In this document: positions 40,525 through 51,640 of the stretch, piece by piece
Layout of the letters: each line of letters begins with the position of its first letter
How positions within the stretch are numbered: position 1 is the stretch's first letter
Assembly (NCBI GenBank): GCA_027886185.1
Contig: WOAB01000619.1
Span: 7,192,001-7,256,000 of the forward strand
Source: Rheum nobile
Lineage: Eukaryota > Streptophyta > Magnoliopsida > Caryophyllales > Polygonaceae
DNA length: 64,000 nucleotides
Direction: 5' to 3'
Made by a program: the position numbers and the translations under genes
The notes under the pieces: generated by a model
What the model saw: only the letters and a program-made list of their open reading frames with translations
What the model was told of the DNA's origin: nothing
Databases searched by the model: none

Positions 40525-43167
40525 ATGTCGTCAGGAAATGCCTTGGATAGAGACTCTCAAGAAGGTGATGTAGATGTGGCTCTCATCACTCAAGCCATGA
40601 AGAAGATATGGTCTCGAAGCAAAGGCACTAAAGGTTCGGTCATGGTTCACAATGACATGAAGGAGGTTGTCTGCTCTCACTGTTATGACAACGGACACTT
40701 CGCAAAAAATTGCCTCAATAAAGCGGCAGGTTCTTCTCAGGTCCTCAACGAGGAACAAACGAGGATTGCGAAGTGGGGTGACTGCAGCTCAGATGATGAA
40801 GCTTCTCCTCTCTCAAAGGATATCTGTTTGATGAGCTCAAAAGGTCACAACGTATCAGAAGGTGGTTCTCATAAATCCGAGGAGGAAGCAAGGAAAGGCT
40901 CTTGGCACCTTGACAATGCATGCTCAAGTCACATGACAGGGAACAGTGAATGGTTCACCTCTCTTCAGCCAGCCTTAGGGGCATCGATAACTTTTGGAAA
41001 CAAGAGTAAGGGTGAGGTTTGTGGTATCGGTATGGTAAAACTCTCTAAACACATCACTGTGAATAATGTGAATCTAGTGAATAATCTCAAGTTTGATCTG
41101 TTTAGTGTGGCTCAACTATGTCAAAACAGAAAAAATAGGGTAGTCTTTACCACTGATGATTGTCATGTTGAGTGTCTAAGTACAGGGAAAATCTTACTCA
41201 AAGGGATCTGCGACAACAATGTCTATAAGGTCGACCCTGCCTTCATCCCTGACAAGGACCTATGTATGTCGTCTATTGCTGAGACGACAGATTTGTGGCA
41301 CAAACGCTTTGGACATGCTAGCCTTCAACTCCTATCCAAACTTCATAGACAAGAGTTGGTGAATGGCCTTCCCAAGGTTGAAGCAATGAGAAGTGACGTG
41401 CGTGACGCATGCATTAAAGGAAAACAAGTGAGGTCTTCCTTCAAGTCAAAAAGGGATGTAAGTACAACACGTCCTCTGGAATCAGAGGAATTTGACATCA
41501 ACAATCTCCAAGTTCCCAACTACCAGCAAAAGTGGGCTCATCCAGTCAAGCTAATCGTCATTGACTATAGAAAGGGAGCACCTCAGAGCACTCGTTCCTC
41601 CCTAAAAAATTTATGTGCTTTCAATGCTTTTTTCTCTTTGCAAGAATCCAAAACTGTAGGAGAAGCATTGAAGGATCCTGACTGGATAAACGCCATGCAA
41701 GAGGAACTTCACCAATTCGAAAGAAACAAGGTTTGGCGGTTAGTTCCTCGTCCAAGGAACAGAACAGTGATTGGAACCAAGTGGGTGTTCAGAAACAAGT
41801 TGGATGATCAAGGTCAGGTCACAAGGAACAAAGCTAGACTGGTGGTGAAAGGTTACAACCAGCAGGAAGGCATCGACTATGATGAGACCTTTGCTCCAAT
41901 TGCCAGGTTAGAAGCAATAAGACTCCTAATTGCTTATTCTTCTTTCCATGGATTCAAGCTACAACAGATGGATGTCAAGACCGCCTTCTTGAATGGGGTT
42001 CTCAAGGAGGAAGTATATGTGGAGCAAACACCCGGTTTTGAGGACACCACTCAACCTGACCATGTCTACATTCTAGACAAAGCTCTGTATGGTCTCAAGC
42101 AAGCCCCGAGGGCCTGGTATGAAAGGCTCTCACAGTTCCTTCTGGCACACGGATACGTTCGAGGAAAGGTCGATAAGACTCTGTTCCTTCTGAAGGAAGG
42201 GAAGCATATTCTGGTGGTCCAAGTCTATGTGGATGATATCATCTTTGGATCCACTGATGATAAACTGGTTCAGAAATTCTCTAAGCTGATGGCCAGTGAA
42301 TTCGAGATGAGCATGGTTGGAGAACTCAAGTTCTTCCTAGGTCTGCAAGTCTCTCAGGGAGATGAGGGAACCAAAGTGCACCAACAGAAGTATCTCAGGG
42401 AGTGCGTCAAAAAGTTTGGTATGAATGATGCGAAACCCTTCACTACTCCCATATCTCCAAACAATCCAATGGGAAAAGACGAACATGAGCAAGGAATTGA
42501 TCCATCTCTCTACCGAGGAATAATAGGTTCGCTTCTATATCTCACTGCCAGTAGGCCTGATATTATGTATAGTGTATGTCTTTGTGCTCGTTTTCAGGCC
42601 GATCCCAAAGAGACACATCTCAAAGCAGTAAAGAGGATCCTGAGATATTTGAAAGGAACAGATGATCTTTGTCTGTGGTATCCAAGGGGAGGAAGCCTTG
42701 ATCTTGTCGGATACACAGATGCTGACTTCGCATGGAACAAAGTGGACAGAAAATCTACCTCTAGAATGGCTCAGTTCCTTGCGTGTCTGGTCTCTTGGGG
42801 GTCAAAGAAGCAGAACTCCGTGGCTATCTCCACTGCAGAAGCTGAATACATAGCCGCTACTGCTTGTTGCACTCAACTCCTATGGCTCAAACAACAACTC
42901 AGCGACTACGGTATTCTCCTTAACTTCATTCTCATTCTCTGTGACAATACAAGTGCCATAAACATCTCCAAGAATCCGGTGCAACACTCACGTACCAAGC
43001 ACATTGAGATAAGACATCACTTCTTGCGTGACTGTGTGGAGAAAGGGTTGGTGACAATGGATTTCTGTGGAACTAAGGATCAAATCGCCGACATCTTCAC
43101 CAAGGCATTAAACATGGAACCATTCGAACAGTTCCGTATGGAACTAGGTATGATCTCTCTAAACTGA
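40525..43167 (+). CDS. Truncated copia Gag-Pol, 880 aa, no capsid, no integrase
   Basis: One unbroken frame. Residues 1-14 are the Gag start; the capsid domain is then gone and the frame joins at EGDVDVALITQAMKKIWS, which matches the sister Gag about 230 residues in. The CCHC knuckle CSHCYDNGHFAKNC is at residues 50-63. The protease motif is LDNACSSHMTG at about 130, where the usual D-S-G is D-N-A, so proteolysis is doubtful. The pre-integrase domain (LWHKRFGHAS) is followed by a jump at RPLE/SEEFD that removes the integrase core without breaking the frame. RT is complete with QMDVKTAFLNG, LKQAPRAWYERL and YVDD, and RNase H with GYTDADFA, STAEAEYIA and DIFTKALN. The ATG at 40525 follows the primer site; the frame opens earlier, in the LTR. 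It might still make RT/RNase H, but not integrate by itself. Confidence 0.88.
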   Translation: MSSGNALDRDSQEGDVDVALITQAMKKIWSRSKGTKGSVMVHNDMKEVVCSHCYDNGHFAKNCLNKAAGSSQVLNEEQTRIAKWGDCSSDDEASPLSKDICLMSSKGHNVSEGGSHKSEEEARKGSWHLDNACSSHMTGNSEWFTSLQPALGASITFGNKSKGEVCGIGMVKLSKHITVNNVNLVNNLKFDLFSVAQLCQNRKNRVVFTTDDCHVECLSTGKILLKGICDNNVYKVDPAFIPDKDLCMSSIAETTDLWHKRFGHASLQLLSKLHRQELVNGLPKVEAMRSDVRDACIKGKQVRSSFKSKRDVSTTRPLESEEFDINNLQVPNYQQKWAHPVKLIVIDYRKGAPQSTRSSLKNLCAFNAFFSLQESKTVGEALKDPDWINAMQEELHQFERNKVWRLVPRPRNRTVIGTKWVFRNKLDDQGQVTRNKARLVVKGYNQQEGIDYDETFAPIARLEAIRLLIAYSSFHGFKLQQMDVKTAFLNGVLKEEVYVEQTPGFEDTTQPDHVYILDKALYGLKQAPRAWYERLSQFLLAHGYVRGKVDKTLFLLKEGKHILVVQVYVDDIIFGSTDDKLVQKFSKLMASEFEMSMVGELKFFLGLQVSQGDEGTKVHQQKYLRECVKKFGMNDAKPFTTPISPNNPMGKDEHEQGIDPSLYRGIIGSLLYLTASRPDIMYSVCLCARFQADPKETHLKAVKRILRYLKGTDDLCLWYPRGGSLDLVGYTDADFAWNKVDRKSTSRMAQFLACLVSWGSKKQNSVAISTAEAEYIAATACCTQLLWLKQQLSDYGILLNFILILCDNTSAINISKNPVQHSRTKHIEIRHHFLRDCVEKGLVTMDFCGTKDQIADIFTKALNMEPFEQFRMELGMISLN

Positions 43168-44358
43168 CTGTCTACATGTTATGTTTCCTCGATGATTGGC
43201 TAAATTACATGGTAAAGTGTGAAAGGTGAATCATCATGTCTTGGTCTGCATTGCTTCTCTTGATCATTAGTTGATTGACTTGCTTAGACTCATGTTAATA
43301 CTTCACTTATGTGCACATTTCATGTATGCTCTCTATGCTATCTTGCTAATACATGAGTCAGATTTCCTTCGGCCCAAAAGAGTCAACTTGATACATTGAT
43401 CCCTCATTATAAGCCCAAATGATTGTTGACTCTATAGCTTACCTTAGCCATCATGTTTGATGCTCCCTATGAGCCCCTCTAATCATTCACATCTGGGAGT
43501 CTCTCATTCATGATTACACATTATTGAAAAAATTCTCATATATGTTTTGTGTGATGTTCTTTGTACCCTCTCTGGTAACATTACCCCCGTATCACACTCT
43601 TCTACTTTTTCGGAAAGTCGGGAATACGAATTGTTGCCACTATGGTCTGTGGATAGGATTCGACAGGTATGACATGTGATGCTGGCTTACAACTGCCTAA
43701 GGAGGGTTCGTGCTTAAAAGCTGATATTGCACGTGAGAAGTAGTGGGCTCCGAGTGAATCCCTGGTAAAAGAAGGCAAGCTGAAGGTTGTGATATTAAAA
43801 TAATAAAAAAAAAAACCCGGCTCATCACAAGATACACAAAGAAGGGAAAAGAAGAAACCAAAGATTCTCTCCTCCATTAGCTGAGCCTATGATGGATGCT
43901 GACGACAATAAGGAAGCACAAGCTTTGAGTGGGAACACAAGATGAACTCCATTGCTAGTCATACTTCAGATCTACTGCTGGCCCCAGTGGTACTTAATTC
44001 GTATTTCTCTGACTAACCAATACCTCTTTTGTTCCCTAGCACATCTATCCCTCTCCTTTTCGAACTTCCTTGTCTCTGATTCGTGTGTGAACATTTACTG
44101 GCATGTTGATCATAAATGGTATCCCTGCATATCTTGTTGTTGTCTTAACATGATGTCCGTGTTCGTGCGTTTCAATCTAATGCGATTGGGAATAATGTTC
44201 ATCTGGCTGTGATCCTTCATCTCTAACTCTTCGCTATGTTTTTGATGATGCCAAAAGGGGGAAAATAACAGGTAGCCTTGGTTGAGGGGGAACAACACAT
44301 GGTTTCATATGTTGCTGCATTGAGGGGGAACTATTTAGGTCTTGTGTGGAGACCCTTC
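43168..44358 (+). other. 3' spacer of the copia element, extra ORF lost
   Basis: 43370-43610 matches the spacer 3' of pol in the sister element (34440-34700, minus). Where the sister carries its 548 aa ORF, only about 0.6 kb of unrelated or heavily diverged DNA remains (43610-44230). 44240-44330 again matches the sister's 3' end, with GATGATGCCAAAAGGGGGAAA and TGAGGGGGAAC phrases. The inner copia element is inserted at CCTTC (44354-44358). Confidence 0.65.
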
Positions 44359-45491
44359 TGTTAGGAAACGGAACTCTGGAACTTAGGTTCCCCTGAGAGT
44401 TCCGTTCCTCAATTTCTCTACTTTTGAAGATGACAAATATTATGATACTAATGTTTTATCTCAAAGATGTGTTTTAAGGAACCACAGGAATTTACCAAAA
44501 GCAGGAAAGCCAAACAGAACTAGGGAACCAAAGGAACAAGACAGCTGAAGGAATCCAGAGGAACCCAGGTGTGCCCAGAAATGAAGCTTGCGACATTGCG
44601 ATTCCCGAGAAATCTGGGGACACACAACCTCGGACAAAAGGAGTCGAAAACGACTTGTCCGAAGCTTCCAAAATCCTGCCAAGGTCCAAGAGCTAAAGAA
44701 CAAGATGCCTAGAGAACCTTTACCTCGGACAGAGACGATGAAAGCGACAGGACATAAAGACGTCGCTATCTAGAAGACGGTTCCCAAGCGGCCAGCTTAG
44801 TCAACCTCGGACGAAAGCGTTTGGACAATGACATTGCAAGGATCGTCTGAGGTAGTTGACCAACCAAGAGAGATTCAGAGCTGCCTAGGTTGTTTGCACA
44901 TGCCAAGAACAACGTGAATCAAGGAGAACCACTCAATCTAGGGCAAGCTCAATCTGTGGGAACCCAGAGAGGATCGAGCTGCGAAGAAGCCTCTATAAAA
45001 GGAAGACTAACCCAAGGGTTATCTTCGAGCACAAAAACATGACTCACACTCATTAGCAAATATCTAGTGTGAAGCTCCAAACAAGATCATCAAAGCAAAC
45101 CGAGATCAAGAGGAACCAGTCAAGGAAGAAGAGCTGAGTGCTAAGTTCCTGTGACTGTAAGTGATAGTTCCTAGGTGCGAAAGTCTGTTTCTTGGATTGA
45201 TTATTGATTGTGTTAAGTTATCTAGGATTGTCTAACTGTGTGTAAGGCAAAGGAACTGTGTGTTCGTTCCTAGGATAAGTTGTAACCAAAAGAGATAAGA
45301 AATCAAGAAGTAGACTTTGAAATCCTTTCGAAGAAAGGTAGTGGTTTTTATCCTAGATTGCGAGTTGGCAATCAAAGGTTTCCACTATAAGGAACTGGTC
45401 ATTTGTTTGATTGTTTATTTCCGCTGCGAAAGGAACTGAGAATTGATATTATGAGTTCCTTAAATTTTTATCTAACAATCACGATCCTACA
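44359..45491 (+). repeat. 5' LTR of the inner copia element
   Basis: 1133 bp. A TATA-like box lies in CCTCTATAAAAGGAAG at about 44990-45005, a good LTR promoter candidate, also present in the 3' LTR. Confidence 0.93.
44994..45001 (+). promoter_or_regulatory. LTR TATA box
   Basis: CTATAAAAGG inside the 5' LTR of the inner copia element, about 500 bp before the LTR end and 550 bp before the gag start. The same sequence is at about 54482 in the 3' LTR. Position and sequence fit an LTR core promoter. Confidence 0.5.
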
Positions 45492-45541
45492 ATTGGTATC
45501 AGAGCAGGAAAAGCTCTAGATCTTTGATTAGTTTGCAGATC

Positions 45542-47371
45542 ATGTTTCAACCAAGCAAGTTTGAGCTCAGAATCTCCACCAATAAGCCACACCTTCGCAA
45601 GAAAGGAGAAGAAACATGGTGGGAAAAGTGCATGGAAAGCCACATCAAGACCAACGACTACCAATGCTGGAGGATAGTCGAAAATGGAGATGGCCACGTC
45701 GATCTTACCATGAAGGAAGAAGACTGGAAACCAGAACACTATGTCATCATGGAAAAGAATGCCAAGGCAAGACAGTTTATCCTCAATGGATTGGACAGAG
45801 AGGACATGGACAAAGTCATATGCATCAAGATAGCCAAGGAGATGTGGAAAGCTCTCAAGGAAATGCATGAAGGAAGTGAGGAACTAAAGCAAAGCAGAAA
45901 GTTTGCTTTGGAAGGAGAATACCACACCTTCAAAATGATGGAAACTGAGACCATCTCAGAGTACTACTCTCGCTTCAACAGATTAATTGGAAAGTTGACG
46001 GCGGCGGGAGTTGATCTTGATGAAGTCTCCAAGTCCTTAGTGATCATCAATGGACTCAACTCCAAGTTCACCCTTCTCAAGGGAATCATGAAGAACACTC
46101 CAGGCATCCAATCCCTTCCCTTGACCCAAGTCATAGGGAAACTGGAAGTTGAAGAAGGAGAGCACACTAAAGCCAATGCCGATAAGAAACTGGAGAAAGG
46201 AATCGCCCTGAAGATCTCCAAAGCTTTCTCAAGGCTTGAGATGGAGCAAGAGAACTCAGACTTGGAAGAAGAGGAGGACGAGATAACAGCCCTCTTCTCA
46301 AAGAATATCAAAAAATTCTTTGTGAAGGGAAGGTTCCAAAAGGGCAGTTCCTCCTACAACGGACCCAGAAGGGATCTAAAGGAAGTCTCTTGTTACGAGT
46401 GCAAAGATAAGGGACACTACGCTAAGAACTGTCCCAACAAGGAAGACTACAAGGAAGAAGAAAAACCTCAGAGAAAGAAGGCTCTCGTAGCCTCATGGGG
46501 AGAAGACTCAGATGAGGAACTGGATCTGAGCGGCTTCGCTGGAGGAAGATGTCTCATGGAAAAAGGAGACTCAAGCGATTCAGAAGACCTTGAGGTAACT
46601 TCTGATGATCTCTTAAAATCTCTAGTTGATTGTGATAAGAAACAACTTCTTAAGATCATAAAGAAACTAAGGAAGGAAACCAGTTCCCTTCAACAGAAAC
46701 TTGATGACTGCGAAGATGAAATTGCATGCTTAACTGTTGAGAATTCTGTTTGGAGTAAGAAACTTAATGAATCTGAAAAAGACCTAGCTGAAACTCACTC
46801 CAAGCTGATTGATATTAGGAACGTGCATGCTAGTCACCTTAAAATCTGCAAATCTTGCGATGAAACTGGCACAGATTCTATTAAAGTTCCTTTGCATGCT
46901 AACTCTATTGGAAATGAAATGCTTCAGTCCATTATTGATAGGTTAGACAATCTCACTGATTCCATTAATGAAAAAACGATAAATCAAACTGTCTTTGTGA
47001 GACAACGTCATGGAATAGGATATGTCAACAACAAGGATAACAATGATGCTGAAAATGAAAAGGCCAGACGAGAACTTGTTGAGATGAATGAGAACCTCAT
47101 CATTGCTCTTGCCACCTCTCGTGACAGGAATCAGTTCCTATCAGAGAAGATCATGGTGCTTGAGAACAAGGCTGAGGTTGCCAAACGTCTCAATGAAGGT
47201 TCTCAAAGCCCTAAGAGGGAACCAAAAGGAAAAGAAAAAATGACTCCTGAAAATCAATGGTTCACCAATTCTTTTGCTCACAAAAAATATGTTGACATGG
47301 CCAATAGTAAGGTTAAAATCAATGTTGATTTCAACAAAAAAATTGAAAAACCTTTTAGGCCAGGAAAATGA
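45542..47371 (+). CDS. Copia (SIRE-type) Gag of the inner element, 609 aa
   Basis: Start MFQPSKFELR, about 50 nt after the LTR. Capsid motifs are TWWEKCMESHIKTNDYQCW, AKEMWKALKEMHEGSEELKQ and ISEYYSRFNRLIGKL. The zinc knuckle CYECKDKGHYAKNC is near residue 285, followed by an acidic and coiled-coil region (about residues 340-440) and a tail resembling the sister Gag (GIGYVNNKDN, KKYVDMANSK). A TGA at 47369-47371 ends it before the second knuckle, CTYCGKNGHYNTDC, which is still in frame downstream. In the pol-less element the homologous second knuckle is inside Gag, so this stop is probably a mutation. Confidence 0.85.
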   Translation: MFQPSKFELRISTNKPHLRKKGEETWWEKCMESHIKTNDYQCWRIVENGDGHVDLTMKEEDWKPEHYVIMEKNAKARQFILNGLDREDMDKVICIKIAKEMWKALKEMHEGSEELKQSRKFALEGEYHTFKMMETETISEYYSRFNRLIGKLTAAGVDLDEVSKSLVIINGLNSKFTLLKGIMKNTPGIQSLPLTQVIGKLEVEEGEHTKANADKKLEKGIALKISKAFSRLEMEQENSDLEEEEDEITALFSKNIKKFFVKGRFQKGSSSYNGPRRDLKEVSCYECKDKGHYAKNCPNKEDYKEEEKPQRKKALVASWGEDSDEELDLSGFAGGRCLMEKGDSSDSEDLEVTSDDLLKSLVDCDKKQLLKIIKKLRKETSSLQQKLDDCEDEIACLTVENSVWSKKLNESEKDLAETHSKLIDIRNVHASHLKICKSCDETGTDSIKVPLHANSIGNEMLQSIIDRLDNLTDSINEKTINQTVFVRQRHGIGYVNNKDNNDAENEKARRELVEMNENLIIALATSRDRNQFLSEKIMVLENKAEVAKRLNEGSQSPKREPKGKEKMTPENQWFTNSFAHKKYVDMANSKVKINVDFNKKIEKPFRPGK

Positions 47372-48184
47372 AAGTATGGTCATGTTGTCTACAACCGCTT
47401 ATGTACCTACTGTGGTAAGAATGGCCATTACAACACTGATTGTGCTAAGAAAATGAACTTTGAAAGGGAGAAAAGTGCTTATCACTAGGAAAGGAACAAA
47501 TTCCCTGATTATTCACAAATTCGAAATGCTAATCCCCCCAGTAAAGCCAAGCTTCGCTGGGTTCAGAAATCTTAGTTCCCTTGTGTGCAGAAAGAAGAGA
47601 GGCAACCCCAACTATGGTACATTGACAGTGGTTGCTCATGCCATATGACCGGAAAAAGAAATCAAATGACCTCTCTTCAACCTCTCCAAGGAGGGAACAT
47701 ATCCTTTGGAGACAAAAGCAAAGGGAAAATCTGTGGAATAGGAACTGTGAAACTCAACGATCACATTCAGGTAAACAAAGTTTACCTTGTTGATAGTCTT
47801 GGTTTTGATCTAATAAGTGTGTCACAGCTGTGTGATCAAGGAGACAATGAAGTCAGAATTAGATCAAACGAATGCTCAGTTCTTGACTCCTCGGGACAAA
47901 TCATCCTAAAAGGAAAGAGATTCAACAATGTTTACATTGTTGATCCATCCTTCGTCCCCAAGGAGAAACTGTGTCTCTCAACCGTGAATGACCAAGCTGA
48001 GTTGTGGCACCAACGCCTCGGTCATGCCAGCACCAAGCTGATTCAAAAGCTACACTCAAAGGAACTAGTCAGAGGACTGCCAAAGCTGAGTGGCACATCT
48101 AAGGAACTGTGCTCTGACTGTGTAAAAGGAAAACATGCTCGTAATTCCTTCAAATCCAAAAACGTGGTAAGCACGGCCTCTTGA
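47372..48184 (+). pseudogene. Inner copia pol, part 1: knuckle, protease, pre-integrase
   Basis: The same frame as gag continues through stops near 47486 (TAG) and 47573 (TAG). It carries the second CCHC knuckle CTYCGKNGHYNTDC, the protease motif WYIDSGCSCHMTG with the normal D-S-G, and the GAG-pre-integrase domain with LWHQRLGHAS and CSDCVKGKHARNSF. The frame ends at TGA 48182-48184, where a one-base shift leads into the integrase frame. All parts are present but cannot be translated as one protein. Confidence 0.85.
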
Positions 48185-48194
48185 ACTTATCCAC

Positions 48195-50792
48195 ATGGAT
48201 CTTTGTGGACCCATGAGAGTTCAAAGCCTAGGAGGGAACAGGTATATATTTGTTATTGTCGATGACTTCTCTCGTTTTACTTGGACCATATTCATTAAAT
48301 CTAAAAGTGAAGTTATTGACCGCTTTAAAGATCTGGTTCCCTTGTTAGAAAAATCTCTTGATTGTTCACTAAATGCTATTCGGTCTGACCATGGTACCGA
48401 ATTCGAAAATGGAGAATTTCTAACCTTTTGCAGTGAGCATGGCATCGATCACAACTTCTCTGCACCATACACTCCTCAACAGAATGGAGTAGTAGAAAGG
48501 AAGAACAGGACCTTGGAGGACATGGCTCGAACTATGCTGATCTCAAGTAGACTCTCCCAATCATTTTGGGCTGAGGCGATCAACACAGCGTGCTACATCA
48601 TCAATAGAGCCATGCTTCTCCCAATCACAGAGAAGACACCCTATGAACTCCTAAGAGGAAAAGTTCCCAACATTTCACATCTGAGGGTGTTCGGATGCAA
48701 ATGCTTAGTGCACAACAATGGGAAGGACAATCTTGGCAAGTTCGACCCAAGAAGTGATGAAGGAATCTTCATTGGTTATGCCTCAGGCAGTAAGGCATAC
48801 AAGGTCTTCAACAAAAGGACTAAAAAGATAGAAGAAAGTATTCATGTTATTTTTAATGAAAAATCACTTGGAAAGATTATACAGAATACCACCAGTTCCT
48901 TTGAAGATCCATTTCCCAAGCCATCTCAAGAAGATCCAGATGAAAATGTCACTCCTCCCAGTTCCTGTCCTGTTGATCGGAACCCTCCAATGGCTCCCCC
49001 ACCAGTTCCAATGGATAATGAACAACAATCCATTTCTGGGAACCATGAGCATGACGACAACATCTGTGGAGACCTCAATGATTCATCTTCCCACATGTTC
49101 TTCAATGGAGAAGGTGACCCCAACCAGGAAGCTGAATGCTCAACTCAGAATGTCTCTATATCAAATACTCTGGCTTCCAACAGAGAAAGAAGAGTCATCA
49201 AGCCTCCAGTCAGGTATGAACATCTAACTTTCTTTGCCTTTAATGCCTTTTTGTCTATTGTGGAACCAAAGAACATAGGTGAGGCACTGAAGGATACGGA
49301 CTGGATCCAATCCATGCAAGAAGAGCTTCATCAATTTGAAAGGAATAAAGTCTGGCATCTGGTTCCTCGCCCCAAGGATAAGCACATCATAGGAACCAGA
49401 CGGGTTTTCAGAAACAAGCTAGATGATACAGGAGCTGTGATAAGGAACAAAGCAAGACTTGTGGCTCAAGGATACAATCAACAAGAAGTAATTGACTATG
49501 ATGAAACCTATGCTCCAGTGGCAAGGATCGAAGCAATAAGGTTGTTAATTGCCTTCGCATCTCACAAATGGTTCAAGTTGTTCCAAATGGATGTGAAGAC
49601 AACCTTCCTTAATGGAATTCTTCAAGAAGAAGTCTATGTCAAGCAACCTCCTGGCTTCGAAGACGACGATCATCCAGATCATGTCTACTTCCTAGACAAG
49701 GCACTATATGGCCTCAAGCAGGCTCCCAGAGCATGGTATGATCGTCTTGCCCAGTTTCTACTCTCAAATGGCTACAGGTGTGGAGTCATTGATAAAACTC
49801 TCTTCATCCTAGAAGAAGAAGGTAACATATTAGTGGTTCAAATCTATGTTGATGATATTATTTTTGGTTCCACTAACCTGTCCCTTGTAGACAAGTTCAA
49901 AGATCTGATGAGCAGTGAATTTGAAATGAGTTTAATTGGGGAACTCACATTCTTCCTCGGATTACAAATCACTCAAAAGGAAGATGGTATTAAAATCCAT
50001 CAACAAAAGTATGTCAGGGAACTACTGAAGAAGTTCAAAATGGATTCATGCAAGCCTCTCTACACTCCCATATCCACCATTGCCCATCTGGATAAGGACA
50101 ATTCGAGTCCTCTAGTGGAAGAGAAGCTCTATAGAGGTATGATCGGCTCACTCATGTACCTAACCGCCAGTCGACCAGACATTGTCTTTGCTGTTGGCTT
50201 GTGTGCTAGGTTCCAATCTTGTCCAAGAGAAACCCACTTGGCTGCTGTGAAGAGAATACTTCGATATCTCAAGGGAACTGACGATCTCTGCATTTGGTAT
50301 CCCAAAGAATGTCCCTTTGAGCTGATGGGTTTCACTAATGCTGATTATGCTGGATACTTGGTGGATAGGAAGAGCACTTCTGGAATGGCACAGTTCCTAG
50401 GCCCTTGCCTTGTGTCATGGGGATCAAAGAAACAAGTTTCAGTCTCCCTCTCCACCACAGAATTCGAGTACATTGCAGCTGCCTCTTGTTGTTCCCAACT
50501 TCTCTGGCTAAAGCAACAACTCGCAGACTTTGGTATGTCTTATGGCCCTCTCACTATTCTTTGTGACAACACTAGTGCCATAAACATTTCTAAGAATCCT
50601 GTGCATCATACTAGGACCAAACATATTGACATTAGACATTATTTTCTTAGAGATCATGTTGAGAAGGGAAACATCATTATGAAATTTTGTAGAACTGAAG
50701 ATCAGATTGCAGATATATTCACCAAGGCATTGAATAGAGTTCCTTTCGAGAACCTTAGATTGGAACTAGGAATGATTCCTATTACTCAGTAG
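48195..50792 (+). pseudogene. Inner copia pol, part 2: integrase, RT, RNase H
   Basis: 865 codons open. The integrase core has the DD35E set: Asp in VDDFSRF (about residue 23), Asp65 in RSDHGTEF and Glu101 in NGVVERKNRT. A hinge of Pro/Asn/Glu-rich text separates it from RT, which has QMDVKTTFLNG, LKQAPRAWYDRL and YVDDIIFGS near residue 550. RNase H follows, with GFTNADYAG where GYTDADYAG is usual (Asp to Asn in the motif), DRKSTSGMAQF, STTEFEYIA and DIFTKALN. It is called a pseudogene because its start is cut off from gag-protease by a frameshift. The ATG used (MDLCGPM) is internal to the ancestral frame. Confidence 0.88.
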
Positions 50793-51640
50793 TGACCTTA
50801 GTTCTAAGAATTCTTTCCAGTTCCCCTGATTGACTAGTTTAAGATATTTAACTTATTGAGTCTTGATGTCCTTGTGTTATATCTTTTGCCACAAACCCTT
50901 TTTGTCATAATGGTTTCTTAAAAGGGCTTAGATAAATCTTTATGGCTCGTTTCCTTTTGGTTCTCATTATTCTTTAATTCCTCATTGTTCAAGTTTTCTT
51001 CATGGCCCAAAAGTCACAATCTGATCATATTTCTAACCCAACATTACAAGCCGAGATGATGATTGTGTACTAAGACCTACCCTTGCCTCATTGCTAAATT
51101 TAATTCTCTATGATCCATCTCTAAACCCTCTCTAAGAATTATTATGCAATGCGAAATATAGCCTACCCTGATTCCTTGTATGGGAACGTACTATTTTTGG
51201 TTCCATTGTTTTAACCCACACCAAAGGTTCCCATACATCCCTCTAGCTCGCTGAAAATATCGCCAGAAATGAACCAGAACTTAGCGTCTCTCCAACAACT
51301 CGTTTGGATATTCCCAGAAGCTATTTATGGAAAACTCGCAGGGATAAGGCACGTCTCATCAGTGACATAATCTCTCTCTCTCTCTCTTCTCTGAATGGAC
51401 AAATTTTCAAAATTGAGTTAGCCGTTCCGAAAAGCTGCAACTTCCATTAATGCTCCGGATTGGCCTTGATCTTCTCAACGGCTGGATTTGATTCAACGGT
51501 CACCTCTGCTCTTGATCTTCAGAGATATTCACCGCCTTTAAAGAGTTGCCCTGTTCATCCAAGCTAATCCCACAACTTGCCATTTCTCTGATCTTCTACT
51601 TCTCCCTCTCTCAAACACAGAAATCCTTAAATCCTCAAAA
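50793..51640 (+). other. Spacer between pol and extra ORF of the inner element
   Basis: Non-coding, about 0.85 kb. It has a CGGCCCAAAAG-like phrase (ATGGCCCAAAAGTCAC, about 51002) and a (TC)n run at about 51370-51390. The same kind of spacer separates pol and the extra ORF in SIRE elements. Confidence 0.55.
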
